Below, piece by piece: positions 62,033 to 64,000 of a stretch of 64,000 nt of DNA (the stretch's first letter is position 1; each line of letters starts with the position of its first letter). The translations under genes and the position numbers were made by a program. The stretch covers positions 1 through 64,000 of the forward strand of contig JAVEDE010000125.1 in NCBI GenBank assembly GCA_030841105.1, in the 5' to 3' direction. The DNA is from Pyrinomonadaceae bacterium. Its GTDB lineage: Bacteria > Acidobacteriota > Blastocatellia > Pyrinomonadales > Pyrinomonadaceae. The notes beneath the pieces are model-generated. The model saw only the letters and a list, made by a program, of their open reading frames with translations. It did not search any database and had not been told where the DNA came from.

Positions 62033-62707
62033 AGCGGAATTAATCGTCACTTCTTTTATCAGCCCGCCGCCTTGATTGCGAATGCTGTTCGCCTCTGCAC
62101 TGACCCGATGAGCACGCATCTCTTCTGCCGGGTAAGGCTGTAACAACTCTTTGACCAGACCGACCTTCCGCTCGTCCACCTCCAGCCACAACTCGTAATC
62201 GTCGGGGTGCAAAATGACGGGCATCCGATCATGGACTGGCCTCAGCACCTCGTTGGCCTCGGTCGTGAGGATCGTGCAGGACTCGATCAACTCCTGACCC
62301 GCGCCCTGCCAACGCTCCCACAACCCGGCGAAGCCGAACAGGCGCTCATCTCTCATCTGGAAGAAGAAGGGAAGTCGCTTGCCGCCCACCCGCTGCCACT
62401 CATAGAAGCCGTCCGCCGGGATGACGCAGCGCCGCTTCTTGAACGCCTCGCGGAAAGACGGCTTCTCCGTCACCGTCTCACTCCGGGCGTTGATCAGACG
62501 CGCCCCCATCGCGGCATCCTTCGCCCAAGAGGGAACCAAGCCCCACTTGAGCCACTTGGCCTCGCGCCCGTCCAATCCTTGCTGTACCGCTAAAATCTCC
62601 TGCGTCGGCGCAATGTTGTAGCGCGCCTCTACCGCAGGGACTTCTTCGACTTGGAATGCCGCCGCCAGCTTCTTGGCGGGAGTCTTTAACGCAAACCGGC
62701 CGCACAT
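62030..62707 (-). CDS. SOS response-associated peptidase/abasic-site crosslinker (HMCES/YedK)
   Basis: 225 aa. MCGRF at the start places the crosslinking Cys at position 2 (after Met removal it is residue 1). Other active-site residues are visible: NARSE (Asn), DGFYEW (Glu) and HDRMPVI (His). YedK-family proteins covalently cap abasic sites in single-stranded DNA. It is divergent from the umuDC pair; divergent SOS genes are common in damage-response clusters. Confidence 0.92.
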   Translation of the reverse strand: MCGRFALKTPAKKLAAAFQVEEVPAVEARYNIAPTQEILAVQQGLDGREAKWLKWGLVPSWAKDAAMGARLINARSETVTEKPSFREAFKKRRCVIPADGFYEWQRVGGKRLPFFFQMRDERLFGFAGLWERWQGAGQELIESCTILTTEANEVLRPVHDRMPVILHPDDYELWLEVDERKVGLVKELLQPYPAEEMRAHRVSAEANSIRNQGGGLIKEVTINSA

Positions 62708-62810
62708 ATCATCACCCCCGTAGCATGGTCTCTCGAACTTAATTATAGCTCAAATCCGTCTTGTGTGTTATACAATGTTGCATCATTGATACTTCGAGGG
62801 AGATTAAACG

Positions 62811-63242
62811 ATGGACGGCTCAGTCGCCGGGGTCTATCTGCCGAGTCGCGCGACCAGATTATCACGGCCTTTGCTGATGTGGCGCGTTCCCGCCGGTTTC
62901 CCGTCACCGGCGGAGGATTACGTCGAAGGCCGGATTGATCTGAATCGTGATCTGGTCAAGCACCCGCTCGCCACCTTCTACATCAAGGTCGAGGGCGATT
63001 CGATGATCAACGCCGGTATTCATCCGGGGTCGCTGCTGGTGGTGGACAGGGCAGTGGAGGTGCATGAGGGGCACATCGTCGTGGCGCGCATCAACGACGA
63101 GTTGTGCGTGAAGCGGTACTGCGTCGAGGGCGGCCTGATCTACCTCATGCCGGAGAACGAACAATTTCAGCCCATCCTCATTACCGAAGAAATGGACTTC
63201 GAGATATGGGGGCGCGTCATGTACTCCATCCAGCCGCATTGA
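62811..63242 (+). CDS. umuD: UmuD-like translesion polymerase subunit/LexA-like peptidase
   Basis: 143 aa. The self-cleavage site is AGFPSP (Ala28-Gly29), the catalytic Ser is Ser64 in EGDSM, and Lys101 in ELCVKR is the general base. No DNA-binding domain, so it is UmuD rather than LexA. GAGGGAG lies upstream of the ATG. It is followed 17 bases later by umuC, together encoding DNA polymerase V. Confidence 0.95.
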   Translation: MDGSVAGVYLPSRATRLSRPLLMWRVPAGFPSPAEDYVEGRIDLNRDLVKHPLATFYIKVEGDSMINAGIHPGSLLVVDRAVEVHEGHIVVARINDELCVKRYCVEGGLIYLMPENEQFQPILITEEMDFEIWGRVMYSIQPH

Positions 63243-63259
63243 CTAATCAGGGTGTGAAC

Positions 63260-64000
63260 ATGACCTCGGCCATCGCGTTAGTGGATTGCAACAACTTTTA
63301 CGTCTCCTGCGAGCGGGTTTTCAACGCGAAGTTAATTGCTCGCCCCGTCGTCGTGCTCTCGAACAACGACGGGTGTGTGATCGCCCGCTCCAACGAGGCG
63401 AAGGCGCTCGGTATCAAGATGGGGACGCCGCTCTTTCAGACGCAACACTTGGTGGAGGAATATGACGTGGCGGTCTATTCGTCCAACTACGCGCTCTACG
63501 GCGACATGAGCCACCGCGTGATGGGCGCGTTGCAGGAGTTCACGCCCGAAGTTGAGGTCTATTCGATTGACGAGGCGTTCATGCGTCTCGACCACGATCC
63601 GGCATCATCTCTCTTTAGCTACGGTCTAAGGATCAAAGAGAAGGTGCGGCAGTGGACGGGCATACCCGTCTCTGTGGGCATCGCGCCGACGAAGACGCTC
63701 GCCAAGATCGCGAATCACCTCGCCAAGAAATCATCCGGTGTTGAGGGAGTGCTCGATCTGACGGGCATGTCGGAGCAGGCGGAGGCGTTAGAGCGAACGC
63801 CGGTAGGGGAGGTGTGGGGCGTCGGCGCGGCTTACGCGAAGTTGCTGCGAGCGCGTGGCATCACCACCGCGCTCAAGTTGAGAGATGCGGATCGGCTGTG
63901 GGTGCGCAAGCGGATGACGGTGGTCGGGGCGCGGATCGTGGAAGAGTTGCGGGGGATTAGTTGTCTCCCGATGGAACAGTGCCCGCCGCAAAAGAAGTCT
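63260..64000 (+). CDS. umuC: UmuC-like Y-family DNA polymerase (partial, runs off the window)
   Basis: 247 codons visible, open to the window edge. The N-terminus has the Y-family catalytic pattern: [16 protein letters not shown] (first Asp), YSIDEAFM (second Asp-Glu pair), and [20 protein letters not shown]. The palm and thumb are present up to the little-finger start. It follows umuD by 17 bases, so the two are an operon. It performs error-prone translesion synthesis after DNA damage. Confidence 0.95.
   Translation, partial: MTSAIALVDCNNFYVSCERVFNAKLIARPVVVLSNNDGCVIARSNEAKALGIKMGTPLFQTQHLVEEYDVAVYSSNYALYGDMSHRVMGALQEFTPEVEVYSIDEAFMRLDHDPASSLFSYGLRIKEKVRQWTGIPVSVGIAPTKTLAKIANHLAKKSSGVEGVLDLTGMSEQAEALERTPVGEVWGVGAAYAKLLRARGITTALKLRDADRLWVRKRMTVVGARIVEELRGISCLPMEQCPPQKKS

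Noticed and set aside
62740-62810. SOS box in front of umuD
   Set aside because: No clear LexA palindrome of the enteric or Gram-positive type was seen; the acidobacterial LexA motif is not known to me well enough to call.

Overview
The window is bacterial chromosome from a GC-rich housekeeping background with several AT-richer accessory blocks. I infer an acidobacterium, probably of the Blastocatellia type. The reasons are the Oar-like TonB-dependent receptor with an N-terminal carboxypeptidase-regulatory domain (present only as remains), a PadR operon of the kind that accompanies acidobacterial permeases, the DUF4388 and TonB-C proteins, and a tiny secreted peptide with a proline-rich HTDK repeat. 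No rRNA or tRNA gene was found, so this placement is inference.

Layout. 1-10.9 kb is ordinary chromosome: PAP2 phosphatase, a beta-CASP-type hydrolase, a response regulator, an SLC13/RCK permease, a signal-peptidase homologue that has lost both catalytic residues, a metallophosphoesterase, pgsA, and a dnaK-dnaJ-hspR cluster. Long GTGACRA hairpins fill three of the gaps. At 10.98-11.33 kb lies a perfectly phased 21-bp repeat of 17 units. At 11.4-12.4 kb and again, inverted, at 55.5-58.5 kb lies the same module: response-regulator domain, hairpin, 128-bp repeat, XRE gene. The two copies bracket a 44-kb accessory region.

Within the accessory region, 12.5-18.4 kb holds a TIR protein and a run of single small genes (zinc-ribbon membrane protein, GNAT, DUF1801, SUKH, VOC), one followed by an integron attC-like site. 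18.8-30.2 kb is a TonB-dependent receptor gene broken in two by a 10-kb AT-rich block. That block carries a radical-SAM/SPASM peptide maturase with a candidate precursor, a CarD-like gene pair, a nuclease-like protein and two large exported proteins. 30.2-39.6 kb is GC-rich and mostly encodes secreted proteins, plus a histidine phosphatase, a caspase-like protein translationally coupled to a histone-H1-like protein, and two TonB-C-type proteins. 39.8-43.2 kb looks like an integrated element: large serine recombinase, two HNH proteins, an excisionase-like regulator and a shared promoter/operator sequence. 43.3-61.9 kb is a defence-like array: a TRADD-N-type membrane pair, two pentapeptide-repeat-TIR proteins with exchangeable partner genes (zinc-ribbon protein, SEC-C/MauJ-like, NACHT NTPase), another TIR protein and several membrane proteins. 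62.0-64.0 kb returns to DNA-damage functions (HMCES-like, umuD, umuC running off the end).

The most unusual feature is how the array is built. Most units begin with the same junction element, an intergenic hairpin (often terminator-like) abutting a TTGACA-17-TATCTT promoter. Five copies of the 3' tail of the pentapeptide-TIR gene, plus a linker carrying a ribosome-binding site, occur upstream of different partner genes, although only two intact pentapeptide-TIR genes are present. This looks like a modular immune locus in which partners are swapped behind a conserved tail. Its function is inferred from domain content, not shown.
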